64,000 bases of DNA from Microbacteriaceae bacterium PS02070 (GCA_029959865.1 JASCPE010000002.1:248001-312000); one strand, 5' to 3'. Shown: positions 45,387 through 55,263, counted from the stretch's first letter. Translations and numbers: made by a program. The notes: generated by a model not told the origin, from the letters alone.

Positions 45387-46271
45387 GTGACGCAGAAGGC
45401 GAAGGGGGCGAAGAAAGCCCCCGCCGATGACACCCCGATCGGTCCCACCGGTCGTCCGTATCAGGGGTTCCCGACCCCGCCGAAACTCGACAGCCATGGT
45501 CCGGCGCGCATCATCGCGCTCTGCAACCAGAAGGGCGGCGTCGGCAAAACGACGACGACCATCAACCTGGCCGCGGCGCTCGCGTCGTACGGGCGCAAGG
45601 TGCTCGCCGTCGACTTCGATCCGCAGGGTGCGCTCTCGGCTGGTCTCGGGATCCCCACCCACGAGGGCACGACGATCTATGACCTGCTGCTGGACAGCAA
45701 GCGAGACGTGCACGAGGCGATCGTCTCCAGCAGGGTCGATGGCCTGGATGTGATCCCGGCGAACATCGACCTGTCCGCCGCCGAGGTGCACCTCGTCAAT
45801 GAGGTCGCCCGCGAGATGATCCTCGCCCGCGTGCTGCGCAAGGTCTCCGCCGACTACGACGTGATCCTCATCGACTGCCAGCCGTCTCTAGGGCTGCTCA
45901 CCGTCAACGCGCTGACCGCCAGTCACGGGGTCATCATTCCGCTCGAGTGCGAGTTCTTCGCCCTGCGCGGTGTCGCCCTGCTCATCGAAACGATCGACAA
46001 GGTGCGTGACCGACTCAACCCCTCGATCGAACTCGACGGCGTGCTCGCGACGATGTACGACTCGCGCACGTTGCACTCGCGGGAAGTACTGGAACGCGTC
46101 GTGGACGCTTTCGGCGACGACGTCTTGGAGACGGTCATCGGTCGTACGGTCAAATTCCCCGATGCGTCCGTCGCCGGGGTCCCGATCATCTCGTTCGCGC
46201 CCGAGCACCCGGCCGCACAGGCCTACCTGCGCCTGGCGCGGGAGCTCGTGGCTCGTGGCGACGTCGCCTGA
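45387..46271 (+). CDS. ParA family ATPase
   Basis: 294 residues from GTG 45387, chosen because AGGAG (45377-45381) is 5 nt upstream; the GTG at 45381 overlaps that site. The deviant Walker A is KGGVGKTTTTINLA, Walker A' is DFDPQGALSAGLG, and Walker B is DVILIDCQPSLGLL. The N-terminal 40 residues are basic and Pro-rich. It is not the parAB pair near oriC; this ParA-like gene is regularly fused in an operon with scpA and scpB, so it may work with condensin loading. It overlaps scpA by 17 nt. Confidence 0.88.
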   Translation: MTQKAKGAKKAPADDTPIGPTGRPYQGFPTPPKLDSHGPARIIALCNQKGGVGKTTTTINLAAALASYGRKVLAVDFDPQGALSAGLGIPTHEGTTIYDLLLDSKRDVHEAIVSSRVDGLDVIPANIDLSAAEVHLVNEVAREMILARVLRKVSADYDVILIDCQPSLGLLTVNALTASHGVIIPLECEFFALRGVALLIETIDKVRDRLNPSIELDGVLATMYDSRTLHSREVLERVVDAFGDDVLETVIGRTVKFPDASVAGVPIISFAPEHPAAQAYLRLARELVARGDVA

Positions 46272-47100
46272 GGAATCCACGTCGGCCGAAGATGACGTGG
46301 CCGTCGCAGCGGAGGAGACCTCCGGGTTTCGCGTCAGCCTGAGCGTTTTCGACGGTCCTTTCGACCTGCTTCTCACGCTCATCTCGAAGCACGAGCTCGA
46401 CATCACCGAGGTCGCGCTGAGCGCCGTGACGGAGGAGTTCCTTTTGTACTTGCGTGAGCTCAACAGCGCCGACGAGTTGGAGCAGGCGTCGGAGTTCCTC
46501 GTGGTGGCGGCGACTCTGCTGGACATGAAGGTCGCCGGCTTGTTGCCCCAGGGCGAGTTCGTGGACGCGGAGTCTGTCGCTCTCCTCGAAGCGCGAGATC
46601 TGCTGTTTGCGCGGCTGCTGCAGTACCGAGCGTTCAAAGACGTGTCGGGATGGTTCTCCTCGCGCCTGATTGCCGAGGAGAAGCGGCACGTGCGGGCGGT
46701 CCCTCTGGAACCGAAGTACCGCGACGCCGTCCCAGAGCTGGTGTGGACGCTGTCGGTCGACGACTTTGCAGCGCTCGCATTGCTGGCGATGACGCCGAAA
46801 GAGATCCCGAACGTTGGGCTTGATCACCTGCATTCGCCGTTGGTGTCGATCCGGGAGCAGGCGGCGATTGTCGTCACACTCCTGCGCGATGCGGGTCAGC
46901 TCAACTTCCGCGACCTCATCGCCGGGGTTCAGCAAACCGGCGTCGTGGTTGCACGGTTCCTGGCAATCTTGGAGCTGTACCGGCACGCCGCGATCTCGTT
47001 CGATCAGGTCGAACCGTTGGGCGAGCTGACCCTTCGATGGACTGCGGAACGCTGGTCCGAAGACACCCTGGCCGCACTGGGAGCCGATTATGACCAATGA
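46255..47100 (+). CDS. scpA: Segregation and condensation protein A
   Basis: 281 residues from GTG 46255 inside the end of the ParA gene. The kleisin N-terminal helix bundle is seen in FDGPFDLLLTLISKHELDITEVALSAVTEEFLLYL, then EFLVVAATLLDMK. The C-terminal winged helix lies around IVVTLLRDAGQLNFRDLIAGVQ. ScpA links the heads of the SMC dimer and, with ScpB, organises chromosomes. It overlaps scpB by 11 nt. Confidence 0.94.
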   Translation: MATSPEESTSAEDDVAVAAEETSGFRVSLSVFDGPFDLLLTLISKHELDITEVALSAVTEEFLLYLRELNSADELEQASEFLVVAATLLDMKVAGLLPQGEFVDAESVALLEARDLLFARLLQYRAFKDVSGWFSSRLIAEEKRHVRAVPLEPKYRDAVPELVWTLSVDDFAALALLAMTPKEIPNVGLDHLHSPLVSIREQAAIVVTLLRDAGQLNFRDLIAGVQQTGVVVARFLAILELYRHAAISFDQVEPLGELTLRWTAERWSEDTLAALGADYDQ

Positions 47101-47686
47101 ACTCGAGACGACGCCGGAGGTGCGACCGGTGACCGACGTCGCCCGCGCACTGGAGGCGCTGCTACTGATCGCTGACGAGCCGCAGAGCCTCGTGGCTCTG
47201 GCCACGGCGGTCGGTGCCCCCGTTCCCGCCGTGCGGCAAGCGGTGGAGGGCCTTGTCGCCGACTACGACGGCGAGACCGGCGGGCCCCGTCGCGGATTCG
47301 AGCTTCGCGAGGTCGGCGGAGGATGGCGCCTCTACGTACGGGAGGAGCATGATGCGCTCATCTCCGGGTATGTCAACGCGCAGGCGCCGTCGCGCCTGTC
47401 GCAAGCGGCGCTGGAGACACTCGCAGTGATCGCCTACAAGCAGCCGGTCACCCGCGGCCAGGTGGCGGCGATCCGTGCCGTCAACGTCGATTCGGTCGTG
47501 CGCACGCTCCTCGCGCGCGGGCTCATCACCGAGGAGTTCACTGATCCGGATACGGGTGCGATCCACTACGGCACGACCGATGCCCTCCTTGGGCACCTCG
47601 GGATCAATTCCCTAGACGAGCTGCCGCATATTTCTCCGTTGCTCGATGACGGGGCTGACGGCTTCGAGACGGATGTGTTGCGATGA
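47090..47686 (+). CDS. scpB: Segregation and condensation protein B
   Basis: 198 residues. Two winged-helix domains: the first opens VARALEALLLIADEPQSLVALATAVG, the second includes LSQAALETLAVIAYKQPVTRGQVAAIRAVN, the most conserved stretch of ScpB, followed by the DPDTGAIHYGTTDALLGHLGI end. It forms a dimer that binds the ScpA kleisin. It lies in the conserved parA-scpA-scpB-rlu order and overlaps the pseudouridine synthase gene by ATGA. Confidence 0.95.
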   Translation: MTNELETTPEVRPVTDVARALEALLLIADEPQSLVALATAVGAPVPAVRQAVEGLVADYDGETGGPRRGFELREVGGGWRLYVREEHDALISGYVNAQAPSRLSQAALETLAVIAYKQPVTRGQVAAIRAVNVDSVVRTLLARGLITEEFTDPDTGAIHYGTTDALLGHLGINSLDELPHISPLLDDGADGFETDVLR

Positions 47687-48441
47687 GCGAGGGGGAGCGG
47701 CTGCAGAAGGTTCTCGCGAACGCAGGTGTCGCGTCGCGGCGTGTGTGTGAGCAGTACATCGTCGAGGGGCGGATTCGGGTCAACGGCACTGTGGTGACCG
47801 AGCTCGGCACGCGGATCGACCCGGCGACGGATCTCGTCGATGTCGATGGCATCGCGATTCAGCTGGACTCGACCAAGCGCTACGTCGTGCTGAACAAGCC
47901 CACCGGGGTGGTCAGCTCGATGAAAGACGAACACGGCCGCCCAGACCTGCGCAGATACACGCGAGAGTGGGAGGAGCGGTTGTACAACGTCGGACGCCTG
48001 GACGCCGACACGAGCGGTCTGCTCGTGCTTACCAACGACGGCGACCTCGCTCACGTCCTTGCCCATCCGTCGTTCGGTGTGACGAAGGTGTATATCGCCA
48101 AGGTCGAGGGGCGTGTCAGCGCGCAGACCATCGCGAAGCTCACCTCCGGGATCGAGCTTGAGGATGGCGAGATCGCCGCCGACAAGGCCCGGCTCCTGGA
48201 CACCTCCGGCGGAACGAGCCTTGTCGAGCTCACTCTGCATTCCGGGAAGAACCGCATCGTGCGCCGCATGCTCGCCGCCGTCGGTCATCCCGTCGAAGAA
48301 CTCGTCCGACGCCAGTTCGGCCCGTTGCACCTGGGCAGCCTCAAGGCGGGGCACGCGCGCGAATTGACTACAGTGGAACGCGGCGAACTGCTGACCCTGG
48401 CACGCCGCGCGACAGACGGACCTGACCGTCGCGCTCCCTGA
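47683..48441 (+). CDS. RluB/RsuA-type rRNA pseudouridine synthase
   Basis: 252 residues. An N-terminal S4 domain (RLQKVLANAGVASRRVCEQYIVEGRIRVNG) is joined to the catalytic domain with NVGRLDADTSGLLVLTNDGDL, where the Asp is the nucleophile, and KLTSGIELEDGEI. The C-terminal part carries GKNRIVRRMLAAVGHPVEEL, typical of this family. Related enzymes modify U2605 of 23S (RluB) or U516 of 16S (RsuA). The target here cannot be told from sequence alone, though RluB is the usual call at this place. Confidence 0.92.
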   Translation: MSEGERLQKVLANAGVASRRVCEQYIVEGRIRVNGTVVTELGTRIDPATDLVDVDGIAIQLDSTKRYVVLNKPTGVVSSMKDEHGRPDLRRYTREWEERLYNVGRLDADTSGLLVLTNDGDLAHVLAHPSFGVTKVYIAKVEGRVSAQTIAKLTSGIELEDGEIAADKARLLDTSGGTSLVELTLHSGKNRIVRRMLAAVGHPVEELVRRQFGPLHLGSLKAGHARELTTVERGELLTLARRATDGPDRRAP

Positions 48442-48453
48442 GGCGGAGGCACT

Positions 48454-49578
48454 GTGACCGACACGGCATCAGCGCGAGCACGCGCGAGCGCTCGGGTGAC
48501 CGGAACGGTTCGTATTGTCGGCGCGGGCCTGCTGGGCTCCAGCATCGGGCATGCCTTGCGCACGCAGGGAGTGGACGTGGTGCTCGCTGATTCGTCGCCC
48601 AGCCAACTCCGTCTTGCCGTCGATTACGGTGCGGGACGCCCGGCCACCGAGGATGACGAGCCCGAACTCATCGTCGTCGCGGTGCCGCCGGATGTCACCG
48701 CCGACGTCGTCGAGCGCGAACTGCTCGCGTTTCCGGACGCGTCGGTGACCGACGTCGCCAGCGTCAAGGTCGAGCCGCTGTCAGAGTTGGTGGAGCGCGG
48801 CGTTGACCTGGAACGTTACGTCGGTTCTCACCCACTCGCCGGCCGAGAGCGCGGCGGGGCGATCTCGGCGCGAGCCGACATTTTCCTCGGTCGCCCATGG
48901 GTGCTCTGCGCCGCGGACGATACCGGAACGCGTGCGCTGCGAAAGGTCGAGGGACTCGCGCTGGACCTCGGCGCTCTCCCGATCGAGATGACCGCTGAGG
49001 AACACGATCAGTCCGTCGCGCTGATCTCGCACGTACCGCAGTTGGTGGCCAGCGTGCTCGCGGGCCAGTTCGCGGAGGCGTCGGACGAGTCCCTGCGTTT
49101 GGCTGGCCAGGGAGTAAGGGACACGACCCGGATCGCCGCCTCGTCGCCGGAACTGTGGGTGCAGATCCTGGGTGCGAACTCGGCGCCGGTCGTCGAGATT
49201 CTCGACGCGCTCGCCGACGATGTCCGCGCCGTCGCGGACGCGCTGCGCGAGCCGACCGCGGTCGGTGCACGGCGCACGATCGCCGACGCGATCCGCCGCG
49301 GAAACGACGGCGTCGAACGGCTGCCCGGCAAGCACGGGCAGAACCGCCGCTTCGCGAAGGTCGTCGTGATGGTCGATGACACGCCCGGTCAGCTCGGCCG
49401 CCTCTTCGGAGAGTTGGCCGACTTGGAAGTCAACGTTGAGGACTTCCGGCTGGAGCACTCGCCCGGAGCGCAGATCGGGCTGGCTGAACTGAGTGTCGTC
49501 CCCCGAGCCGTTCGTGCCATGGTGGCCGGGCTCGAGGAGCGGGGATGGCGGATTGCGAGCACAACGAATGAGCAGTGA
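48454..49578 (+). CDS. tyrA: Prephenate dehydrogenase with ACT domain
   Basis: 374 residues from GTG 48454 (GGCGGAGG upstream). It converts prephenate to 4-hydroxyphenylpyruvate with NAD in tyrosine synthesis. The NAD fold starts VRIVGAGLLGSSIGHALR, the helical dehydrogenase domain includes YVGSHPLAGRERGGAISA and EHDQSVALISHVPQLVAS. A C-terminal ACT domain (about 300-374, VVVMVDDTPGQLGRLFGEL) suggests feedback control by tyrosine. The stop overlaps cmk by 11 nt. Confidence 0.92.
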   Translation: MTDTASARARASARVTGTVRIVGAGLLGSSIGHALRTQGVDVVLADSSPSQLRLAVDYGAGRPATEDDEPELIVVAVPPDVTADVVERELLAFPDASVTDVASVKVEPLSELVERGVDLERYVGSHPLAGRERGGAISARADIFLGRPWVLCAADDTGTRALRKVEGLALDLGALPIEMTAEEHDQSVALISHVPQLVASVLAGQFAEASDESLRLAGQGVRDTTRIAASSPELWVQILGANSAPVVEILDALADDVRAVADALREPTAVGARRTIADAIRRGNDGVERLPGKHGQNRRFAKVVVMVDDTPGQLGRLFGELADLEVNVEDFRLEHSPGAQIGLAELSVVPRAVRAMVAGLEERGWRIASTTNEQ

Positions 49579-50260
49579 CAACGCGAAGGTCGTCGTCGCG
49601 ATCGACGGCCCCGCGGGGAGCGGAAAGTCGAGCGTCTCCAAAGCGATCGCACGGTCGCTCGGCTACGGGTACCTGGATACCGGTGCCGCCTACCGCGCCC
49701 TCGCGTGGCGCGCCCTGGATCAGGACACCGACACCAACGATGACGGCTCCGTTACGGCGCTTCTCGGATCGTTCGACTACGCCATCTCCCTAGACCCGGA
49801 TGCGTACTGGGTGCGCGTCGGAGACACCGACGTGACCGCCGCGATCCGCGAACCGCGCGTGTCATCGGCCGTCAGCGGTGTCGCGCGGGTTCCCGTCGTG
49901 CGGGAACGCGTCAACGAGCTGTTTCGCTCACTGATCACGTCCGCCGAGGCGCCGGGCATCATCGTGGAGGGGCGAGACATCACCACGGTCGTGGCGCCGG
50001 ACGCACCGGTGCGGATCCTTCTCACCGCCGCCGCGGACGTCCGCGCGGCCCGCCGCAGCAAAGAACTCACGGGGGAGTCGACGACGGATGTCGCTGCGTC
50101 ACTGCACAAGCGCGACGCCCTCGATTCGCAGGTCGTTGATTTCCTGGAGGCGGCGCCGGGCGTCGTCGTCGTGGACTCGACCGACCTGGACTTCACTCAC
50201 ACGGTCGAGGCTGTCCTCGATGTGATTCACAATCGGACAGGAGACGGCGATGGCCGCTGA
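49568..50260 (+). CDS. cmk: Cytidylate kinase
   Basis: 230 residues from ATG 49568, inside the end of tyrA. P-loop [33 protein letters not shown] is the CMP-binding lead, [24 protein letters not shown] the insert, and [22 protein letters not shown] the conserved Arg-Asp motif. It phosphorylates CMP and dCMP. cmk-der is a standard pair; it overlaps der by 11 nt. Confidence 0.95.
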   Translation: MSSDNAKVVVAIDGPAGSGKSSVSKAIARSLGYGYLDTGAAYRALAWRALDQDTDTNDDGSVTALLGSFDYAISLDPDAYWVRVGDTDVTAAIREPRVSSAVSGVARVPVVRERVNELFRSLITSAEAPGIIVEGRDITTVVAPDAPVRILLTAAADVRAARRSKELTGESTTDVAASLHKRDALDSQVVDFLEAAPGVVVVDSTDLDFTHTVEAVLDVIHNRTGDGDGR

Positions 50261-51779
50261 CGACGAAAAGTATGACGGCGGCCCCGATCGGCTCGCGGAG
50301 TCCCTGGCCGAGCTGGATGAGGAACTTGCCGAGCAGCGCGCCGCGACCCTGCGTGCCGCGCTGGAGGATTATGACCTCGACGAGGAGGACGCGGGCCTTC
50401 TGGCGGGCCTCACCGCCGGGGGTGAGCCCGTCGAGATTCTGCCGGCCCTTCCCGTCGTCGCGATCGTCGGGCGACCGAACGTCGGCAAATCCGCCCTCGT
50501 CAACCGCATCCTTGGTCGGCGCGAAGCGGTCGTCGAGGACACCCCTGGCGTGACGCGGGACCGCGTCTCGTACAAGGGGGAGTGGAACGACCGCCGCTTC
50601 ACCGTCGTCGACACCGGCGGGTGGGAGCCCGATGCTCGCGGGATCGACCGTTCGGTCGCCGCGCAGGCGGAGGTCGCGATCGACCTCGCCGATGTGGTGC
50701 TGTTCGTCGTGGACGCGATGGTCGGGGCGACCTCGACGGACGAGCAGGTCGTGCGGATGCTGCGCAAGAGCAAGAAGCCGGTGTTCCTTGTGGCGAACAA
50801 GGTGGACGACGCGCGCCACGAGCCCGAAGCGACTGCCCTCTGGAACCTCGGTCTCGGGGAGCCGCATCCCGTCTCGGCGATTCACGGCCGCGGGGTCGCA
50901 GACCTCCTGGACGCGGTCATCGCGGTTCTGCCGGAAGTCTCCGCCGTTGCCAGCAACGAGCTCGGCGGCCCCCGTCGAGTGGCGATCCTCGGCCGCCCGA
51001 ACGTCGGCAAGTCATCGCTCCTGAACAAGGCCGCCGGCGAGGAGCGGGTCGTCGTGAACGAGCTGGCCGGGACGACGCGTGACCCGGTCGATGAGGTCGT
51101 CGAGCTCGGCGGTAAGCTGTGGCGGTTCGTGGACACGGCGGGCATTCGTCGCCGCGTCCACCTGCAGCAGGGTGCGGACTTCTACGCGTCCTTGCGCACG
51201 TCCGCGGCGTTGGAGAAGGCCGAGGTGGCCGTCGTCGTCTTGGACGTCAGCGAGACGTTGAGCGTTCAGGACCTCAACATCATCGATCTCGTTCTCGAGT
51301 CCGGTCGTGCGCTCGTGCTCGCATTCAACAAATGGGATCTGCTGAACACTCCGGAGCTGGAGAACGCCGATCGGCGCCGGTACCTGGAACGTGAGATCGA
51401 GCAGGACCTCGCGCACGTGACGTGGGCTCCGCGGGTGAACATCTCTGCCCGCACCGGGCGACACCTCGAGAAGCTCGTCCCGGCATTGGAGACCGCGCTG
51501 AGCTCGTGGGACACGCGGATCCCCACGGGCAAGTTCAACGCGTTCCTCTCCGAACTCATCGCGGAGCATCCGCACCCCGTCCGGGGTGGCAAGCAGCCGC
51601 GCATTCTCTTCGGAACGCAGGCATCCACCCGCCCGCCGACCTTCGTGCTGTTCACGACGGGTTTCCTCGACCCGGGCTATCGCCGGTTCATCCAGCGTCG
51701 CCTCCGCGAGATCTTCGGTTTCGAAGGCTCACCCATCGTCATCAACATGCGCGTGCGCGAACGGCGCCAGCGCTCCTGA
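50250..51779 (+). CDS. der: Ribosome-assembly GTPase Der
   Basis: 509 residues. Two GTPase domains in tandem: G1 [12 protein letters not shown] with DTGG, then G1 [12 protein letters not shown] with DTAG and NKWD in the second. A C-terminal KH-like domain follows from about 420 ([18 protein letters not shown]). An acidic extension of about 65 residues at the N-terminus ([20 protein letters not shown]) is typical of actinobacteria. Der helps 50S subunit maturation. It ends the long housekeeping run from xerD/parA. Confidence 0.95.
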   Translation: MAADDEKYDGGPDRLAESLAELDEELAEQRAATLRAALEDYDLDEEDAGLLAGLTAGGEPVEILPALPVVAIVGRPNVGKSALVNRILGRREAVVEDTPGVTRDRVSYKGEWNDRRFTVVDTGGWEPDARGIDRSVAAQAEVAIDLADVVLFVVDAMVGATSTDEQVVRMLRKSKKPVFLVANKVDDARHEPEATALWNLGLGEPHPVSAIHGRGVADLLDAVIAVLPEVSAVASNELGGPRRVAILGRPNVGKSSLLNKAAGEERVVVNELAGTTRDPVDEVVELGGKLWRFVDTAGIRRRVHLQQGADFYASLRTSAALEKAEVAVVVLDVSETLSVQDLNIIDLVLESGRALVLAFNKWDLLNTPELENADRRRYLEREIEQDLAHVTWAPRVNISARTGRHLEKLVPALETALSSWDTRIPTGKFNAFLSELIAEHPHPVRGGKQPRILFGTQASTRPPTFVLFTTGFLDPGYRRFIQRRLREIFGFEGSPIVINMRVRERRQRS

Positions 51780-51860
51780 CCCGCCCGCTGCACCGGCTCG
51801 GGCCGTCAGGACTGGTGGCACCATGTGACAGGCGAGCGCCCGTGTCGCGGCACGGTGTGT

Positions 51861-51872
51861 CAGGCTAGGTGC
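51861..51872 (+). promoter_or_regulatory. Possible leaderless promoter of the Nudix-NYN gene
   Basis: CAGGCT (51861-51866) lies 6 nt before GTG 51873. It differs from TANNNT at the first base, so this is one of the weaker cases. Confidence 0.35.
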
Positions 51873-52820
51873 GTGACGATCGAGCAGCCCGCCCCCGGTG
51901 AGCCGCGACGCCCAGACGGGCCGCGCGACCCGGGCGACGCTTGGGTGGTCTCAGACACGGGCGAGAAGTACTGGGGGCGTTTCGGCGCCGCGGGTTTGCT
52001 CGCTTACGACGCCGATCGTGGCGTCCTGCTGCAGCACCGGGTGTCCTGGAGTCACTTCGGCGACACCTGGGGGCTGCCCGGAGGCGCCCGCCATCAGGGC
52101 GAGGGTGCGTGTGAGGGTGCGCTCCGCGAGGCGGCCGAAGAGGCAGGAGTGCCGGGCGACGCCGTCCGGGTGCGTTTCGACAGCGTGTTGGACCTGCAGA
52201 TCTGGACGTATACGACCGTGGTCGGTGACGTGGTCGAGCCGTTCGAGCCGGTCATCAGCGACCCGGAGAGCCGTGAACTGGCGTGGGTCCCCACGGACGC
52301 TGTCGACGATTACCCCTTGCACCCGGGATTCGCGTCGACATGGCCGGAGCTTCGCAGGCTCCTGGACGTCAAGCCCGTAATCATCGTCGATGCGGCCAAC
52401 GTGGTGGGGTCCGTTCCGGACGGGTGGTGGAAGGACCGCAAGGCCGCTGCGCAGCGTCTCATCGATCGTCTCGCACGGCTGGAGACGGCCGGCGTTGCCG
52501 GTGCGGAGGCGGGCCTCGAGAACGTGCACTGGTACCCGGAGATCGTCATCGTCGTCGAGGGGCAGGCCAAGCCCGTCGACGATCACGAGACAGTGCGGGT
52601 CGTTCGTGCACCGGGCGAGGGCGATGACGAGATCGTTGCCGAAGCTGCGCGGCGTCACGGCGACGGCCAACAGGTATCGGTCGTGACGAGTGATCGAGGG
52701 CTGACGGCACGGCTGGAAGAGCTGGGTGTCACGGTCACGCCCGTGTCGTGGCTTCTCTCTCGCCTGGACACCGCCGACGCGGCCGCTGGCGTGCCGCTCC
52801 GCCGCCCGGAACGCCGCTAA
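51873..52820 (+). CDS. Nudix hydrolase fused to a NYN/PIN-like domain
   Basis: 315 residues from GTG 51873. The N-terminal half (about 15-165) is a Nudix domain: KYWGRFGAAGLLAYDADRGVLLQHR, then GGARHQGEGACEGALREAAEEAGV as the Nudix box. The C-terminal half (about 168-315) opens VIIVDAANVVGSVPDGWWKDR, has IVIVVEGQAKPVD and ends with VVTSDRGLTARLEELGVTV, the acidic pattern of NYN/PIN-like nucleases. The pairing suggests clean-up of a nucleotide or RNA product, but that is inference. The stop overlaps the convergent S4 gene by 4 nt. Confidence 0.8.
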   Translation: MTIEQPAPGEPRRPDGPRDPGDAWVVSDTGEKYWGRFGAAGLLAYDADRGVLLQHRVSWSHFGDTWGLPGGARHQGEGACEGALREAAEEAGVPGDAVRVRFDSVLDLQIWTYTTVVGDVVEPFEPVISDPESRELAWVPTDAVDDYPLHPGFASTWPELRRLLDVKPVIIVDAANVVGSVPDGWWKDRKAAAQRLIDRLARLETAGVAGAEAGLENVHWYPEIVIVVEGQAKPVDDHETVRVVRAPGEGDDEIVAEAARRHGDGQQVSVVTSDRGLTARLEELGVTVTPVSWLLSRLDTADAAAGVPLRRPERR

Positions 52821-53182
52821 TCGCGCCCCCGAAGGCGGTCGATCTCGCGGCGCTCGCGTTTGGTCGGGCGCCCGGCGCCGCGGTCACGGACCGCGATCCG
52901 GGGAACCGGTTCGCGTGCGGGGGTCCGGTCTTCCATTGCCGTCGCGGCAACGGGGGCGCCGACTCGCTTGGTGAGCAGTTGGCGCACGATCAGGATGCGA
53001 TCGAATCCGGCGATCCGCACGCGGATCTCGTCGCCGACACGGACACGTTGCGCGGCCTTGGCGCGCTCGCCGCCAAGGCGCACGTGGCCCGCGCGGCACG
53101 CGGTCGTCGCTGCGGAACGGGTCTTGTAGATGCGGACAGCCCACAGCCACACATCGACTCTCGCGGCCTCGCCCGCGCTCAT
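52817..53182 (-). CDS. S4 domain RNA-binding protein (Hsp15-like)
   Basis: 121 residues. VDVWLWAVRIYKTRSAATTACRAGHVRLGGERAKAAQRVRVGDEI is an S4 fold of the Hsp15 type. A basic C-terminal tail (GRPTKRERREIDRLRGRD) is usual. In E. coli Hsp15 rescues stalled 50S subunits carrying nascent chains. The role in actinobacteria is assumed from similarity. Confidence 0.88.
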   Translation of the reverse strand: MSAGEAARVDVWLWAVRIYKTRSAATTACRAGHVRLGGERAKAAQRVRVGDEIRVRIAGFDRILIVRQLLTKRVGAPVAATAMEDRTPAREPVPRIAVRDRGAGRPTKRERREIDRLRGRD

Positions 53183-53209
53183 CGGATACCTCGCCTCACA
53201 CCCGCAATG

Positions 53210-53806
53210 CTAGGTGGAAGCGCCCGGAGTCACCGACCGGGAGACGAGGACCCAGTGCGGTTTGAGGCGGGCACGTTCGACGAAGCCGGCATCGAGGAAG
53301 ATCGTGAGTGTGCCCTGGTAGAGGTCATTCGTGGGGATCCTCTTGCCCGTGTTCTGATCGACCGGGTAGCCCTCGACGGTGTGCGCGCCGTGGTCAGCCG
53401 CAAAGTGGAGAGCCTGCTCCAGCAGTGCCTTCGTGAGCCCAAGCCTGCGGTGTTCGCGGCGCACGGAGAAGCAGGAGATGGACCACACGTCGCCGTCTTC
53501 GAGGTCCTCCAGGTGGGGCGCGGCTGCGCGGGTGCGGGGGAGGCGCCGAAGGAGGGGCCTTGGTCCGATCCGGACCCACGCAGCCGGTTCGCCGTCGACG
53601 TAGGCAAGCAGACCGGGAGCGACCGGCTCGGCTACCTCCCGCTCGAGAAGTCCGCGCTTGTCGTCTGTGGAGGTGGCATTCCATTCGGCATTGGTCAGCG
53701 TCCACCACTGGCACTGGCACGAAGCGCCATCGCCTCCGCCCGTGAGGGCCCGCTCGACGTCTCGGAAGCGATCCCCGGTGGCGGGCTCGATGACGATCTC
53801 GGTCAT
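53210..53806 (-). CDS. GNAT family N-acetyltransferase
   Basis: 198 residues from ATG 53806, which follows TAAGGT (53819-53814) by 7 nt. The GNAT core shows AYVDGEPAAWVRIGPRP (beta-4), VWSISCFSVRREHRRLGLTKALLEQAL (acetyl-CoA loop, R-x-x-G-L), and AHTVEGYPVDQ. A motif GASCQCQWWTLTNAEWNATS near the start, rich in Cys and Trp, is typical of the subgroup with Cys-x-Cys-x-W found in actinobacteria. Substrate unknown. Confidence 0.85.
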   Translation of the reverse strand: MTEIVIEPATGDRFRDVERALTGGGDGASCQCQWWTLTNAEWNATSTDDKRGLLEREVAEPVAPGLLAYVDGEPAAWVRIGPRPLLRRLPRTRAAAPHLEDLEDGDVWSISCFSVRREHRRLGLTKALLEQALHFAADHGAHTVEGYPVDQNTGKRIPTNDLYQGTLTIFLDAGFVERARLKPHWVLVSRSVTPGAST

Positions 53807-53912
53807 GTCGCTCACCTTATGATGTGCCACAGACGTTCCACAGAGTGTCGGTCGTATACGTCGTGGCGCATGCACGGGGGCGTACCGTGGCACCTAGTGA
53901 CGGGCAGTCGCC

Positions 53913-55073
53913 TTGATCCTCCGACCGGCCCCTGCGGGTCGCCGACCGAACGGCGCCGATATTTCCTCCACCGTTGTTGGCCAGGCCAGCACCCTCGGAC
54001 CCATCCGCCAGACCTATGCGCGGCAGGGAGACTTCCCTCCGATCGCGCGGGCGTACACGCAACTGTCGCAGACCGTGAAAGAGATGGGTCTGCTCCGACG
54101 CAGCCGGCTGTTCTACGCCCTCGTCGGTGCAGCGCTCGTGGTGGCGTTCGGTGGGGCGATCACCGGGTTCATCCTGCTCGGCGACAGTTGGTTCCAGTTG
54201 CTGATCGCCGCCGCGCTCGGCATCCTGTTCACGCAGGTCGCCTTCCTCGCGCACGAAGCTGGACACAGGCAGATCCTCGCGGGTGGCCCCGCGAACGACC
54301 GCCTCGCCCGAGGACTTGCCGCGGGGGTCGTGGGCATCAGCTACTCCTGGTGGGATTCGAAGCACAGCCGTCATCACGCGAACCCGAACCGGGTCGACAA
54401 AGATCCCGACATCGAGGTCGACACCATCTCGTTCTTGGAGGTCGACGCGGCACAGGCCCGGGGCCTGCGCCGGGCGATCACCCGCAGGCAAGGGTGGCTT
54501 TTCTTCCCGCTCCTGACGTTTGAAGGGCTGAACCTTCACTATCAGGGCTTGCGGCACCTGTTCTCCCGTGGACCGGTCAAGGCGCGCTGGATCGAGCTCG
54601 GTCTTATCACGTTGCGGTTTGCGCTCGTGCTCACGCCGCTCTTCGTGATGCTGCCGTTGGGGATGGCGTTCGCGTTCCTCGGCGTGATGCTGGCCGTCTT
54701 CGGCGTGTACATGGGCGCGTCCTTTGCCCCCAACCACAAGGGGATGCCGGTGATCGCACCCGATGCCAAACTCGACTTCTTCTCGAAGCAGGTGCGCACC
54801 TCCCGCAATATCCGGGGTGGCTGGTGGGCGACGTGGCTCATGGGCGGTCTCAACTACCAGATCGAACATCACCTGTTCCCGAGCATGGCGCGCCCGCAAC
54901 TCGCGAAGGCGCGCGAGGTCGTGCGTGAGTTCTGCGCCACGCACGCTGTGCCGTACACGGAGACGTCGCTGTGGCGCTCGTACGCCATCGTGATTGAGTA
55001 CCTCAACCGCGTCGGCCTGGCTGCGCGTGATCCGTTCGACTGCCCGATGGTCGCGCAGCACCGCCGCGCGTGA
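53913..55073 (+). CDS. Membrane fatty acid desaturase
   Basis: 386 residues if the TTG at 53913 is the start; the true start is uncertain because no good site precedes it. Three His boxes ligate the di-iron centre: HEAGH (114-118), HSRHH (151-155) and QIEHH (316-320). Four membrane helices are visible, in pairs. The QxxHH third box is the type of front-end or acyl-lipid desaturases. It puts a cis double bond in membrane lipids or acyl-CoA, which would matter for cold adaptation. Single gene with tRNA-Pro downstream. Confidence 0.88.
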   Translation: MILRPAPAGRRPNGADISSTVVGQASTLGPIRQTYARQGDFPPIARAYTQLSQTVKEMGLLRRSRLFYALVGAALVVAFGGAITGFILLGDSWFQLLIAAALGILFTQVAFLAHEAGHRQILAGGPANDRLARGLAAGVVGISYSWWDSKHSRHHANPNRVDKDPDIEVDTISFLEVDAAQARGLRRAITRRQGWLFFPLLTFEGLNLHYQGLRHLFSRGPVKARWIELGLITLRFALVLTPLFVMLPLGMAFAFLGVMLAVFGVYMGASFAPNHKGMPVIAPDAKLDFFSKQVRTSRNIRGGWWATWLMGGLNYQIEHHLFPSMARPQLAKAREVVREFCATHAVPYTETSLWRSYAIVIEYLNRVGLAARDPFDCPMVAQHRRA

Positions 55074-55150
55074 GAGCAGGCCGTTGCGTTTTCGCGGGGC
55101 GGCGACTGTGGGTAAGATAGGGGAGTTGTCCGCCCTGGCGGGCAATGGAC

Positions 55151-55224
<74 letters not shown>

Positions 55225-55229
55225 CAGAA

Positions 55230-55263
55230 AAGCCCTGGTGAAAGATAACTTTCACCAGGGCTT
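55230..55263 (+). terminator. Terminator after tRNA-Pro
   Basis: AAGCCCTGGTGAAAG (55230-55244) and CTTTCACCAGGGCTT (55249-55263) form a perfect 15-bp stem with loop ATAA, 5 nt after the tRNA. Confidence 0.93.
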
